Below are positions 9,807-18,834 of a stretch of 64,000 bases of DNA, one piece after another. The notes beneath the pieces were generated by a model. It saw only the letters and a program-made list of their open reading frames with translations, did no database searches and was not told where the DNA came from. Position 1 is the first letter of the stretch. The number at the start of each line of letters is the position of its first letter. Origin of the DNA: an uncultured Methanobrevibacter sp. (GTDB taxonomy: Archaea > Methanobacteriota > Methanobacteria > Methanobacteriales > Methanobacteriaceae); assembly GCA_900314635.1 (NCBI GenBank), contig OMVY01000004.1:4878-68877 (forward strand), in the 5' to 3' direction. The position numbers and the translations under genes were made by a program.

Positions 9807-10010
9807 CTTTTTTTAGTTTTTTAGTTTTAAAATGAGTTTTTTTTTAGTTTTTTAGTTTTAAAATGAGTTTTTTTTAGTTTTTTAGTTTTAAAATGAGTTT
9901 TTTTTAGTTTTTTAGTTTTAAAATGAGTTTTTAGTTTAAGGTTTTAAAATGAGTTTTTAGTTTAAGGTTTTAAAATAAGTTTTTAGTTTAAGGTTTTAAA
10001 ATAAGTTTTT
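9807..10010. repeat. Two-phase tandem array downstream of PLP enzyme
   Basis: About four T-rich units ending AAAATGAG with spacing 31, 30, 30, then three units with AAGG inserted and spacing 26 (ending AATGAG, AATAAG, AATAAG). It occupies most of the 9749-10081 intergenic space. Confidence 0.85.
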
Positions 10011-10041
10011 TATCTAAAATTAAAAAAATAATAAAAAAAAG

Positions 10042-10068
10042 AAATAAAGATAAGAAAAATCTTTATTT
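10042..10068 (-). terminator. Terminator-like hairpin of birA
   Basis: Perfect 10-bp inverted repeat (AAATAAAGAT / ATCTTTATTT) with a 7-base loop, just past the birA stop. On the minus strand it is followed by a T9 tract. Confidence 0.55.
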
Positions 10069-10081
10069 ATTTAAATTAAAA

Positions 10082-10999
10082 TTATTCAATCGCACGGCAT
10101 CTGCCTGAGATAATCTTTTCCAAGGTGCCATCTGTTTTTTCAATAATCAGACTGCCTTCCTTGTTTATTCCAACAGCATAACCTATGCTTTTCTGACCCA
10201 AAGCCTGTGTGATTTCAACATACTTGCCTATGGTATCTGAATTGTCTCTCCAGTCTTTGAGTATTGCTTCAATCTGCTGGTCTGCATATAATTTGTAGAT
10301 TTCCTCAAATTCTTTTAGCAAGTCTGCAATGATTATGTTTTCATCAACTTTTTCTATTTTCATTTCATCATGCAGGGTGGTTGCTCCAGCTTTCAAGTCC
10401 TCTGACAAGTCTTCAATATTCAGGTTGGTGTCTATTCCAACACCGACTATGACATAATCAAGCTTGTTGAAAGTGATATTTGCCTCGGTTAAAACACCAG
10501 ATACCTTCTTGCCTTCAATCAGGACATCGTTCGGCCATTTGATCTTAGCATCTATTCCGCGATTCCTCATTGTTTTAGCTATTGCAACACCAGCGGCCAA
10601 TGTGATTAATGAAGCTTTTGCAGGTTCCAGATTAGGCCTTAGGATGATGCTCATCCATATTCCGCCTTCAGGAGATTCCCATTTGGTTCCTGATCTTCCT
10701 CTTGCCTTGGTTTGAATCTCGGAAATTACGATAGTTCCTTCAGGAGATCCATGGTTTGCGAGGAACTTTGCAATGTTGTTTGTGGACAAGACTTTTCTAA
10801 AACAATAAATCTCTTTGCCTAAAACTTCTGTATCCAGATTTTCTTCAATTTTTTCCTGGGTAATGTTTTCTGTTTGGTTAAATCCTAATTCCTTGATGGA
10901 TTTTGCAATAGTCTCTTCATTAATGGATTCTATTTTTTCAGCTTCTTCTGAACTTATGATGCCATATTCGAGAAGAAGTTTAGTCATTTCCTTTTTCAT
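10082..10999 (-). CDS. birA: Biotin--[carboxylase] ligase (BirA)
   Basis: 305 residues from the ATG at 10999; an in-frame GTG three codons earlier is possible. The catalytic core shows GRSGTKWESPEGGIWMSI, the biotinyl-AMP binding KWPNDVLIEGKKVSGVL and GVGIDTN, then a small C-terminal SH3-like part (about 255-305). The enzyme activates biotin with ATP and attaches it to a lysine of the biotin carrier domain, in methanogens that of pyruvate carboxylase subunit B (not in this window). The first 60 residues are helical and do not look like the HTH of bacterial BirA repressors. The adjacent upstream gene on the same strand is pycA, which supports the assignment. Confidence 0.93.
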   Translation of the reverse strand: MKKEMTKLLLEYGIISSEEAEKIESINEETIAKSIKELGFNQTENITQEKIEENLDTEVLGKEIYCFRKVLSTNNIAKFLANHGSPEGTIVISEIQTKARGRSGTKWESPEGGIWMSIILRPNLEPAKASLITLAAGVAIAKTMRNRGIDAKIKWPNDVLIEGKKVSGVLTEANITFNKLDYVIVGVGIDTNLNIEDLSEDLKAGATTLHDEMKIEKVDENIIIADLLKEFEEIYKLYADQQIEAILKDWRDNSDTIGKYVEITQALGQKSIGYAVGINKEGSLIIEKTDGTLEKIISGRCRAIE

Positions 11000-11059
11000 T
11001 AAAACCACATACTTATTGAATTTTCTAGTTTGTTTAATTGGATGAAATTAATTATATAA

Positions 11060-11126
11060 AATCAATAAAATTGAATTTTTTCAGGTATTAAATGAATACC
11101 TATTTAAATCAATAAAATTGAATTTT
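11060..11126 (-). promoter_or_regulatory. Palindrome flanked by 20-bp direct repeats upstream of birA
   Basis: A 20-base sequence starting AATCAATAAAATTG occurs identically at 11060-11079 and 11107-11126. Between the copies is AGGTATT (11083-11089) and its exact complement AATACCT (11095-11101). A TATA-like ATTATATAAAA (11051-11061) on the birA side puts the element just upstream of a possible birA promoter. It may be an operator; no regulator is identified. Confidence 0.5.
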
Positions 11127-11221
11127 CTACTTTTGTTTAATATCATAAAAAAATAAATAAAGTAAAAATTTATTTTTTAAATTTAAAACCTCAAGCAAAT
11201 TGCATGATTATTACCGGACAG

Positions 11222-12712
11222 TTATTTATTCAACTGCTGGGATTTTGCAGCAGTGAAATAAGTACCGACAGCTGTTGAAATGGCAGCTACCTTCTTTCCA
11301 GGCATGAAAGTGGATTTCATACGATTTACTGTTTCCAAATCTTCTTCAATCACATTTTCCATTTCCTGGTTGATACCGGTTTTATGCTCATCTACGAAGT
11401 GGGTGTGCAGATCTCCATTGATAAATGCCTCATTTCTTAAAATAGCCTTATGGAATGGGATAGTAGTTTTCACACCTAGAATGATATATTCGCTTAATGC
11501 CCTTCTCATTCTTGAAATTGCATCCTCTCTTGTTCGTCCGCTTACAATCAATTTGGAAATCATGGAGTCATAGAATGTTGGAATGGTATAATTCATGTAT
11601 ACTCCACTGTCCAGACGTACTCCAGGTCCTCCAGGTGATCTGTAACCTGTGATTTTTCCAGGGTTTGGAGCAAAGTCGTTCAAAGGGTCTTCAGCATTGA
11701 TACGGCATTCGATTGCATGTCCGTTGATGTTTATGTCCTCTTGAGCATATTGCAGTTCCTCTCCTGCTGCAATCAGAATCTGTTCTTTTACAAGGTCTGT
11801 ATTGGTTACGATTTCAGTAATCGGGTGCTCGACTTGAATACGGGTGTTCATTTCAAGGAAGTAGTATTCTCCGTTTTCATAAAGGAACTCTATGGTACCT
11901 GCGCTGTTGTAGTCGATTGATTCTGCCGCCTTGACAGCGCTTTCCCCCATTCTCTCACGCAGCTCATCTGTCATGATAGGGGATGGAGCCTCTTCGAGGA
12001 GTTTTTGGTGTCTTCTTTGAATGGAACATTCACGGTCTCCCACGTGGATTGTGTTCCCATGTTCATCTCCAAGAACCTGAAATTCGATATGTCTTGGTTT
12101 TTCAAGGTATTTCTCAATAAATACTGTGGAGTCTCCGAAATTGGTTGCAGCTAATGACTGAACTGATTCGATTGCACGCACAAGCTCGTCTTCACTGTAG
12201 ACCGCACGCATTCCTATTCCTCCACCACCAGCGGAAGCTTTTACAATAACAGGATATCCGATTTTATCAGCCACTTTGATGGCTTCATCGATTTTTTCAA
12301 TTCCGTCTTTTGTACCTTCGATGACAGGAACTCCTGCCTTTTTCATAATCTGTTTGGAGGTGATCTTATCCCCCATTTTCAGTATCGCATTTCCGCTAGG
12401 GCCGATAAGCTTCATTCCGTTTTTCTCACATTGAATGCCCAGTTCAGGGTTTTCAGCTAGGAATCCATAACCTGGGTGGATAGCATCTGCTCCTGTTTCG
12501 ATAGCAGCATCGATTATTTTTTCAATGTTTAAATAAGATTGTTTTGGAGAAGGGTTTCCAAGCGGAACTTTTTCATCTGCATAATTAGTGTAAAGAGAAG
12601 TTTTATCTGCATCTGAATAGACAGCCACGCTTTTCATGTCAAGCTCACGACAAGCACGCATGATACGTATGGCTATTTCTCCTCTATTTGCAATAAGTAC
12701 TTTTTCAAACAT
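11222..12712 (-). CDS. pycA: Pyruvate carboxylase subunit A (biotin carboxylase)
   Basis: 496 residues, the usual length for the free-standing archaeal subunit. It begins [20 protein letters not shown], followed by the ATP-grasp domain with [15 protein letters not shown], the [20 protein letters not shown] segment and [14 protein letters not shown], and a biotin carboxylase C domain with FAPNPG. It carboxylates biotin on PycB using ATP and bicarbonate so that oxaloacetate can be made from pyruvate for anabolism. There is no biotinyl domain, as expected for a two-subunit enzyme. The RBS GAGG precedes the ATG. Acetyl-CoA carboxylase subunit is the alternative, but methanogen context and birA adjacency favour PycA. 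Confidence 0.93.
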   Translation of the reverse strand: MFEKVLIANRGEIAIRIMRACRELDMKSVAVYSDADKTSLYTNYADEKVPLGNPSPKQSYLNIEKIIDAAIETGADAIHPGYGFLAENPELGIQCEKNGMKLIGPSGNAILKMGDKITSKQIMKKAGVPVIEGTKDGIEKIDEAIKVADKIGYPVIVKASAGGGGIGMRAVYSEDELVRAIESVQSLAATNFGDSTVFIEKYLEKPRHIEFQVLGDEHGNTIHVGDRECSIQRRHQKLLEEAPSPIMTDELRERMGESAVKAAESIDYNSAGTIEFLYENGEYYFLEMNTRIQVEHPITEIVTNTDLVKEQILIAAGEELQYAQEDININGHAIECRINAEDPLNDFAPNPGKITGYRSPGGPGVRLDSGVYMNYTIPTFYDSMISKLIVSGRTREDAISRMRRALSEYIILGVKTTIPFHKAILRNEAFINGDLHTHFVDEHKTGINQEMENVIEEDLETVNRMKSTFMPGKKVAAISTAVGTYFTAAKSQQLNK

Positions 12713-12777
12713 TTAAATGCCTCTTTTAATTTATTCGGAATTTATTATATTATAATAATGAATATAATATTATTTGT

Positions 12778-12798
12778 ATTTGGTAAATTTATCCAAAT
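12778..12798. promoter_or_regulatory. Inverted repeat upstream of pycA
   Basis: ATTTGG (12778-12783) and CCAAAT (12793-12798) separated by 9 bases, in the divergent spacer between pycA and the METTL5-like gene. Possible operator; low support. Confidence 0.25.
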
Positions 12799-12984
12799 AG
12801 GTCAGTTGTTTTGATACTTTATGATTTGATTGCAAAATAAAATTTAATATCAATCAATTAGTATAATACTATATATGTATAAAAGTTTATATTAAATCTT
12901 GTTATATCGAATTATATTATTATATTTTATACGGCGTTTTTTTATTAGTTAATTCAGATATTATTATAGTGAAATTGTGGTTCT

Positions 12985-13653
12985 ATGAAGATATCAAAAA
13001 AGAAACATCTCGAAATGGCTTTGGAGAAGGTTCCAAGGCATCCTAATCCAAAGGTTGAGCTGGAGCAGTATTCAACCCCAGCTCCGATAGCTGCTGACTT
13101 GTTGTGGAATGCAGGCTCTCTGGGAGACATAGGGGGAAGAAATGTCCTGGACATTGGATGCGGATGCGGAATATTGGCTATAGGATCCTCCTTGATGAAT
13201 TCCAATTTCTCCATGGGTGTTGATGTTGATGGGGAATCTATTGAAATGGCACGGAAAACACAAAATGATCTGCTCCGAGATAATTTGGATTTTGCAGTTG
13301 GAGATATTGATGAATTTGATGATATCCATGAGCTTTTAAATGCAAATGGTTCAAAAACCCTTAATAATATTGAATTTGATACTGTAATCCAGAATCCCCC
13401 TTTCGGTTCGCAGGAAAAGTCTAAAAAGCATGCAGACAGGAAATTCATGGAATTTGCAGTAAATAGTGCGGATGTCAGCTATTCATTCCATATGGCAAGC
13501 ACTGAAGAGTTTGTTATAGACTTCTACAGAGAGCTTGGAGCCGAGGTCACCCACAAACTGGTCTACAATTTTCCGATACCAAGAATATATGACTTCCACA
13601 CAAAGGACTCTCGTTATGTCAAGGTTGTTGTTCTCAGAGCAGAGAAATATTAA
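12985..13653 (+). CDS. METTL5-family RNA N6-adenine methyltransferase
   Basis: 222 residues, a Rossmann-fold methyltransferase. SAM motif I is VLDIGCGCGILAIG (about 48-61), followed by an acidic GVDVD, and the catalytic motif is NPPFG (about 137-141), typical of enzymes methylating an exocyclic amine. The N-terminal LEQYSTP segment is characteristic of the METTL5 group, which makes m6A on small-subunit rRNA in eukaryotes and is widespread in archaea. It stands alone, divergent from pycA. The RNA target here is inferred from the family; a DNA adenine methyltransferase role is less likely without restriction partners. Confidence 0.85.
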   Translation: MKISKKKHLEMALEKVPRHPNPKVELEQYSTPAPIAADLLWNAGSLGDIGGRNVLDIGCGCGILAIGSSLMNSNFSMGVDVDGESIEMARKTQNDLLRDNLDFAVGDIDEFDDIHELLNANGSKTLNNIEFDTVIQNPPFGSQEKSKKHADRKFMEFAVNSADVSYSFHMASTEEFVIDFYRELGAEVTHKLVYNFPIPRIYDFHTKDSRYVKVVVLRAEKY

Positions 13654-13995
13654 TTTTTGATTAAAAACAGTCTGTCTGAGATTTTCAACTTAATAATAAT
13701 ATTTGATTTTTCTAGACTTCAAGAAGTTATTTTTCAGATTTCAAGAAGTTATTTTCCATAAAAAATTATATAGTAGTAAAATATAATATATAATATAATT
13801 ATTTATTATTATTTTTTTCTGAAATTCCACAATTAAAAATTAAAAATATTTTCTGAAATTTTCCAATCCAAATTAAAAAATATTTATATATTTTTTGCTT
13901 TCATTTCTCAGATTTTAAAAAATTTCTAAAAAAAGCATCTGGGAAATCTTGAGAGTCTTTTTCATTCTTATTTTTGTACTGAAAAAAGCATAAGC

Positions 13996-14003
13996 TTTAT
14001 ATA
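13996..14003 (+). promoter_or_regulatory. TATA box, probable promoter of SPOUT gene transcript
   Basis: AAGCTTTATATATAAT, a close match to an archaeal BRE/box A. A sequence of similar design (AAGCTTTAAATA) lies upstream of tRNA-Ser at 40761. Confidence 0.5.
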
Positions 14004-14308
14004 TAATAACGAACTTAAATACTATTAATCTATATGTCTATATTATGTAATTTATAAGAAATTTTTAAATTTTTTATTATTTTTCATATTGTGATTTTTA
14101 ACATTTGTCTGATGTTAAGGTCATTTTTTTCAATTGTTATGATGTGTTAGCTATGGCTATAAACTTTTTTAGCATTCTAATCGCATTTTAATCAATCAAT
14201 GGAAATAATAATTTTGAATGTATTTAATTATTTTTTATATTTTTTTAAAAAGGTATTAATTCAATAGCTGGTAATTTTTATCAGTGGAGAATATAGTATT
14301 TTTTGCTT

Positions 14309-14331
14309 GACCGTTTAGAGAATAAGCGGTT
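14309..14331 (+). promoter_or_regulatory. Leader hairpin before SPOUT methyltransferase
   Basis: ACCGTTT (14310-14316) pairs with AAGCGGT (14324-14330) with one G-U and an extra closing G-U, loop AGAGAAT. It ends 36 bases before the ATG; possible post-transcriptional control element. Confidence 0.4.
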
Positions 14332-14366
14332 GATCGTAATATTGCGTATAGATTGGAAGTAAGATT

Positions 14367-15188
14367 ATGAAGCAAAATACTAGATTGTCAGTCTTTATAC
14401 CTGACTCATTTTTAGCGGAAACAAAGGATCTCAAGTTGAGAACCTCCAAAATAGGAGTTCTTGGCAGAGCTTTAGCTGTTTTCGAAGTGGATGACGTAGT
14501 GGTTTACAAAGACCTGACTGTTCAGGACGAGAAGAAAGAGGGAGACGGAGATTTCATTGCAGAAGTTCTTTCTTACATGGACACTCCTCAATATCTTAGA
14601 AAAGAAGCAATTCCAATCAAATCAGAATTGAGACACGTTGGAATACTGCCTCCTTTGAGAACACCCCACCACCCTTCAAGCAGCGAGCCTAAGATGGGCG
14701 AGTACAGAAAGGGATTCACCGTCAAGAGGAACAAGAAAGGTACCTATGTTGACATAGGCATCGATCAGCTGGCATTTTGCAAGGAACAGCTTACAGTCAA
14801 GAAAATTTTCTCTTTCAAGATTGAAAAGCTGTCAAAAAAAGAGGTAATAGTCACACCTGATGAACCAGATGACATTTACTGGGGATTTAAGACATTATCT
14901 ACAAATAAAGGTCTTAAAAATAGCTTAAAATTAGTTAATCCCGACTTGGTCGTAGAAACAACCAAGTACGCAGATACAATAGATTCTATTTTTAATGAAT
15001 TGAAATCTAAAGTAGAAAACTCAAGAAGTATTGCTATTGTATTCGGAGGTCCATACTCATCAATTGGTGAGAATCTGGAGAGTTCCTGGGATTTAGTGAA
15101 AGTCAATACGATTCCTAATCAGGGAACTGCAACAGTGAGGACTGAAGAAGCGGTTATTTCAACCCTGGCTATTTTCAACATACTTTAA
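14367..15188 (+). CDS. SPOUT-class RNA methyltransferase (COG2106/C9orf114-like)
   Basis: 273 residues. It starts RLSVFIPDSFLAETKDLKLRTSKIG and contains LRHVGILPPLRTPHHP, an inserted small beta domain (about 110-170) and a C-terminal knotted SAM-binding region with IVFGGPYSSIGE and NTIPNQGTATVRTEEA, the hallmark of this SPOUT group. The eukaryotic relative methylates U (N3) or acts on ribosomal RNA; the archaeal substrate is unknown but probably rRNA. It precedes the S10 ribosomal protein cluster, as in other Methanobacteriales, which supports a ribosome link. Its ATG follows GGAAG by about 6 bases. Confidence 0.85.
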   Translation: MKQNTRLSVFIPDSFLAETKDLKLRTSKIGVLGRALAVFEVDDVVVYKDLTVQDEKKEGDGDFIAEVLSYMDTPQYLRKEAIPIKSELRHVGILPPLRTPHHPSSSEPKMGEYRKGFTVKRNKKGTYVDIGIDQLAFCKEQLTVKKIFSFKIEKLSKKEVIVTPDEPDDIYWGFKTLSTNKGLKNSLKLVNPDLVVETTKYADTIDSIFNELKSKVENSRSIAIVFGGPYSSIGENLESSWDLVKVNTIPNQGTATVRTEEAVISTLAIFNIL

Positions 15189-15990
15189 GTTTTCACATAG
15201 ACACTTCAATTAATGTTAATAGTTCATTATTAACTTGCTTTGCGTGGCAATAAACGCAACGCTTTTACGAGGCGACATTCGTAATTATAAAAATACATTT
15301 TATAAATGCATATGAGATATAGATTTGGCTTTAGCTATGTTTAGCTTTAGCTTCAAGGATTTGCCTTGTACTGGACATATGAGGTAATAACTTATAACTA
15401 GACATTATAAGAAATTTAGAGAATCAATCCTTGAGAAGTAGAAGAATAAAACAAGTTGAGCTTGTTTTTTCATGTTTATCTAGCTTTATTAGCTTATTTG
15501 CTGTTTGATTAGATATTCTTGATTGATATGATTTCAGATGCTTTGATCATATGGTTTTCAAGATAAAACGGCGGTCTGCTAGTATATGACTAGTTAGCTT
15601 GCTCTATGTTTAACTTAATTTTTCTTTTAAAATTTGAGTTTGGAGCTATCCTAGCTAGCGCTATCTTAAACTAGACAGTTTGCTGTAAGATTTTTAAAAC
15701 AGCTGGAATTAGACACTCCAAAAGCTTGAAGCTATTTATTTTTGTTATCAATTAACTGATAATGATTATCTTTAGATAATTCTTATTTAATTTGATAATG
15801 CATGTTTTAAGGATAAAATCTTAAAGCATTGGTCTTTTAAAGACTGCAAAGCCTTTTTGGCTTAAAATAATATTCAATAAACTAAGGGTTTGTTGAAAAA
15901 AATGAAGATGTTGTTTGTTAATTAAAAAAATTAAACCAATCAATTTAGACTAATTAACTTACGGAAAAAATAATAAAACGGAGGTAAATA
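15189..15990 (+). other. Long structured leader/intergenic region before rpl3
   Basis: 802 bases without a convincing open frame. Three hairpins follow one another: TTGCGT/ACGCAA (15240-15259), TTACGA/TCGTAA (15265-15284) and TATAAA/TTTATA (about 15286-15304). At 15450-15470 AACAAG pairs with CTTGTT and is followed by T-run, like a terminator. Another small hairpin (AAGCC/GGCTT) is near 15850. Either a small RNA lies at the left or the region is a regulated leader of the ribosomal operon. Confidence 0.5.
15450..15470 (+). terminator. Possible terminator or attenuator before rpl3
   Basis: AACAAG (15450-15455), loop TTGAG, CTTGTT (15461-15466), then TTTT. It lies 262 bases after the SPOUT gene stop and 520 before rpl3. 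Confidence 0.4.
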
Positions 15991-17004
15991 ATGGTAAGAC
16001 ATCACCAACCAAGAAAGGGTTCTGTGGCATTCTCTCCTCGTAAGAGAGTGGCTAGAGAAACTCCAAGAATCAAGTCTTGGCCAAGTAATGAAGAACCAAA
16101 ACTCTTGGGTCTTGCTGGCTACAAGGTCGGTATGACTCATGCTATGGTTGTAGACAATGATAAAAACTCTCCAACCAGCGGAATGGAAGTTTTCACTCCT
16201 GTAACTGTTTTGGAAGTACCGCCTATTGTAATAATGGGCATAAGATCATACGAAAAAACAAATCATGGACTTAAAGCTATCACCGAGGTTATTGCAGATA
16301 ATTTGGATGAAGAACTCTCCAGGAAGATCACTCTTCCTAAAGATTACGACCAATCCGAAGCTATTGCAAAAATACAAGATGCTTTAGAGAAAACTGAAGA
16401 AATCAAAGTAGTAGTACACACTAATCCTAAATTAGCTAGTGTTCCTAAAAAGAAACCTGAAATCTTCGAAGTTGCTATCGGCGGATCTTCCGTTGAAGAA
16501 AAATTAAACACCGCACTCGAATTATTAGGTAAGGAAGTAAGAGCTAGCGACATCTTGAATGAAGGTCAATATGTAGATGCTATTGCAACTACCAAAGGAA
16601 AAGGATTCCAAGGTGTAATTAAAAGATGGAACATTAGAATCCAATATGGTAAGGCTGCTAGAAGCGGTAAAGGAAGACACGTAGGTTCCATTGGTCCATG
16701 GTCTCCTGAGAGAACCATGTGGACCGTAGCTCAAGCAGGTCAAATGGGTTACCATAAGAGAACTGAATTCAACAAGAAAGTCTTGAAGATTGGAGACGCA
16801 TCTGAAGTAGATTTAGTCAACCCTGATGGAGGATTCATCAAATACGGTCTCGTTAAAAACGATTACGTATTAGTTAAAGGCTCCCTCCCAGGTCCTACAA
16901 AAAGATTAGTCATTCTCAGACAGGCTATCAGACCTAAGAAGGCTGATGATGCAGCAGCTCCTCAAATCAATTACATAAGTACCAGTTCTAAACAAGGAGT
17001 ATAA
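15991..17004 (+). CDS. rpl3: Large ribosomal subunit protein uL3
   Basis: 337 residues, the archaeal length class. The N-terminus has HHQPRKGSVAFSPRKRVARE, typical of archaeal/eukaryotic uL3, and the centre has TKGKGFQGVIKRWNI and GRHVGSIGPWSP around the conserved glycine-rich loop that reaches towards the peptidyl transferase centre. It binds 23S rRNA and starts 50S assembly. A strong RBS (GGAGG, 8 bases upstream) sets the start. It is the first gene of the S10-type operon and is followed after 12 bases by rpl4; the long structured upstream region may regulate it. Confidence 0.98.
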   Translation: MVRHHQPRKGSVAFSPRKRVARETPRIKSWPSNEEPKLLGLAGYKVGMTHAMVVDNDKNSPTSGMEVFTPVTVLEVPPIVIMGIRSYEKTNHGLKAITEVIADNLDEELSRKITLPKDYDQSEAIAKIQDALEKTEEIKVVVHTNPKLASVPKKKPEIFEVAIGGSSVEEKLNTALELLGKEVRASDILNEGQYVDAIATTKGKGFQGVIKRWNIRIQYGKAARSGKGRHVGSIGPWSPERTMWTVAQAGQMGYHKRTEFNKKVLKIGDASEVDLVNPDGGFIKYGLVKNDYVLVKGSLPGPTKRLVILRQAIRPKKADDAAAPQINYISTSSKQGV

Positions 17005-17016
17005 GAGGGTTAGAAA

Positions 17017-17781
17017 ATGAAAGTTAACGTTTATTCAATTACCGGGGAAGTAAAAGAAGAAATTGAACTTCCTGCAATTTTTAATGAAGAATACAGACCT
17101 GATCTTATTAAAAGAGCTGTACTTTCCGCACAATCTGCAAGAATTCAACCATGGGGTAACGACCCTGAAGCAGGTAAAAGAACCACTGCAAAAGGATGGG
17201 GAACCGGTAGAGGTGTAGCTGGAGTACCTAGAATAAAAAACGGTGCAAGAGCAGCATTCGTTCCTCAAGCAAAAGGCGGTAGAAGAGCTCACCCTGTAAG
17301 AGCAGCTAAAAACCATCACGAAAAAGTAAACACAAAAGAAAGAAGATTCGCAATCAGATCCGCTGTTGCAGCTACTACAAATGAAGAGCTTGTAGCAGGA
17401 AGAGGTCACCGCATTGAAGGTCTCGAACAAGTTCCTATCATTGTTGAAGATGAACTGGAATCTGTAAGAAAAACCAGTGAAACCCGTGAAATCTTCAAGG
17501 CATTAGGTGTTTACGATGATGTTGTAAAAGCCAAGGAAAGCAAGAAGATAAGAGCAGGCAGAGGAAAAACAAGAGGACGTAAATACAAATCCGGCAAAGG
17601 ACCTTTAGTTGTAGTCGGCGAAGACAAAGGCATTAGCTTAGGTGCAAGAAACCATGCTGGTGTTGAAATCGTAGCTGTCGAAAACTTGAATGCTGAATTA
17701 CTGGCACCAGGTACCCATGCAGGTAGATTAACTATTTTTACTAAGTCCGCTATTGAAAAAATCGGAGGATTATTCCAATAG
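17017..17781 (+). CDS. rpl4: Large ribosomal subunit protein uL4
   Basis: 254 residues. The globular part begins MKVNVYSITGEVKEEIELP, and the long basic exit-tunnel loop is seen as RIQPWGNDPEAGKRTTAKGWG through GGRRAHPVRA. The archaeal extension with KIRAGRGKTRGRKYKSGKGP is present. It binds domain I of 23S rRNA and lines the nascent peptide tunnel. In bacteria uL4 represses its own operon; whether that happens here is not visible. AGAGGG precedes the start by about 8 bases; 6 bases separate its stop from the long frame of the next gene. Confidence 0.98.
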   Translation: MKVNVYSITGEVKEEIELPAIFNEEYRPDLIKRAVLSAQSARIQPWGNDPEAGKRTTAKGWGTGRGVAGVPRIKNGARAAFVPQAKGGRRAHPVRAAKNHHEKVNTKERRFAIRSAVAATTNEELVAGRGHRIEGLEQVPIIVEDELESVRKTSETREIFKALGVYDDVVKAKESKKIRAGRGKTRGRKYKSGKGPLVVVGEDKGISLGARNHAGVEIVAVENLNAELLAPGTHAGRLTIFTKSAIEKIGGLFQ

Positions 17782-17817
17782 ATTCTCTTGAATTTATTAG
17801 ATAAGAAGGTGGATAAT

Positions 17818-18078
17818 ATGGATCAATATTCAATTTTAGTAAAACCTCATGTTACAGAAAAAACAATGAATTTAATTGATAATAATAATGAGCTTGCTTT
17901 TGTTGTAAACAGAAAAGCATCCAAGGCTCAAATCAAAAAAGCTTTTGAAACACGCTTTGAAGAGGATGTTGTAAGAGTAAACACTCACATCACTCCAAAA
18001 GGTGTAAAATTAGCTTACATTAAACTCGTTGAAGACGGAAAAGCAGAAGACGTAGCTGTTAAAATGGGAGTATTCTAA
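17818..18078 (+). CDS. rpl23: Large ribosomal subunit protein uL23
   Basis: 86 residues from the ATG at 17818, which follows AAGGTGG by 6 bases. An in-frame upstream codon at 17788 would add 10 residues, but it lacks a suitable RBS and breaks the family pattern. The protein shows DQYSILVKPHVTEKTMNLID and the ending of the ferredoxin-like fold with KGVKLAYIKL. It sits at the tunnel exit and is a docking site for SRP and the SecYEG translocon; secY is encoded further down this cluster. Confidence 0.96.
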   Translation: MDQYSILVKPHVTEKTMNLIDNNNELAFVVNRKASKAQIKKAFETRFEEDVVRVNTHITPKGVKLAYIKLVEDGKAEDVAVKMGVF

Positions 18079-18090
18079 GGAGGCTTGATT

Positions 18091-18816
18091 ATGGGAAAAC
18101 GATTAATACACCAACGTAGAGGAAGAGGAACTCCTGCTTATAGAGTAGCTTCTCACAGATTCAAAGATAAGATCCAATACAGGGCTTACGATGACCTTGA
18201 AAAAGAAGGAAGCATCAAAGGTAAAGTTGTGGATATTATTCACGACCCTGGTAGAACAGCTCCTATTGCACTCGTTAAATTTGAAAACGGTGAAAAAAGA
18301 CACATTTTAGCTCCTGAAAGCATTCATATCGATGATGAAATCGAATGTGGTGTTTCAGCACCTATCAGCTTCGGTAACACCCTGCCTCTTGCAGAGATTC
18401 CTGAAGGAACTCCAATTTACGATATTGAAAACAGGCCAGGAGACGGAGGTCGCTTTGTAAGGTCTTCCGGAACTTATGCTTCTTTAATCACTCATGATGC
18501 AACTCAGGCTGTAGTGGAATTGCCATCCGGTGAACTCAAATCCTTCAACCCTCAATGCCGTGCAAGTATCGGTGTTGTAGCTGGTGGAGGACGCAGAGAA
18601 AAACCATTCCTTAAAGCAGGTGTCAGATGGCACGCTCTCAAAGCTAAAGGTAAGAAATCTATGACCGTTAGAGGAGTAGCAATGAACGCAATAGACCACC
18701 CACACGGTGGAGGTAACAGACAACACCCAGGTCGTCCTACTACTATTTCAAGAAATGCACCACCTGGAAGAAAAGTTGGTTCAATTGCAGCTAAACGTAC
18801 AGGAAAAAGACGATAG
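18091..18816 (+). CDS. rpl2: Large ribosomal subunit protein uL2
   Basis: 241 residues from the ATG at 18091; AAGGAGG at 18077-18083 sets this start and excludes an in-frame TTG at 18085. The conserved C-terminal histidine loop is visible as AMNAIDHPHGGGNRQHPGRP, the part of uL2 near the peptidyl transferase centre, and the N-terminus has MGKRLIHQRRGRGTPAYR. It binds 23S rRNA and supports subunit joining. The RBS overlaps the stop of rpl23, a sign of tight coupling. Confidence 0.98.
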   Translation: MGKRLIHQRRGRGTPAYRVASHRFKDKIQYRAYDDLEKEGSIKGKVVDIIHDPGRTAPIALVKFENGEKRHILAPESIHIDDEIECGVSAPISFGNTLPLAEIPEGTPIYDIENRPGDGGRFVRSSGTYASLITHDATQAVVELPSGELKSFNPQCRASIGVVAGGGRREKPFLKAGVRWHALKAKGKKSMTVRGVAMNAIDHPHGGGNRQHPGRPTTISRNAPPGRKVGSIAAKRTGKRR

Positions 18817-18834
18817 ATTTAAGGAGATGTGTCA

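Larger units (their letters stand above)
13654..14366. other. 713-bp intergenic region, leader of SPOUT/ribosomal cluster
   Basis: No open frame of note. A short direct repeat (ttcaagaagttatttt) occurs at about 13718 and 13740. A strong TATA box lies at 13996-14003 and a stable hairpin at 14309-14331 directly before the next gene. The spacing suggests a leader of about 340 bases if that TATA box is used. Confidence 0.5.
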
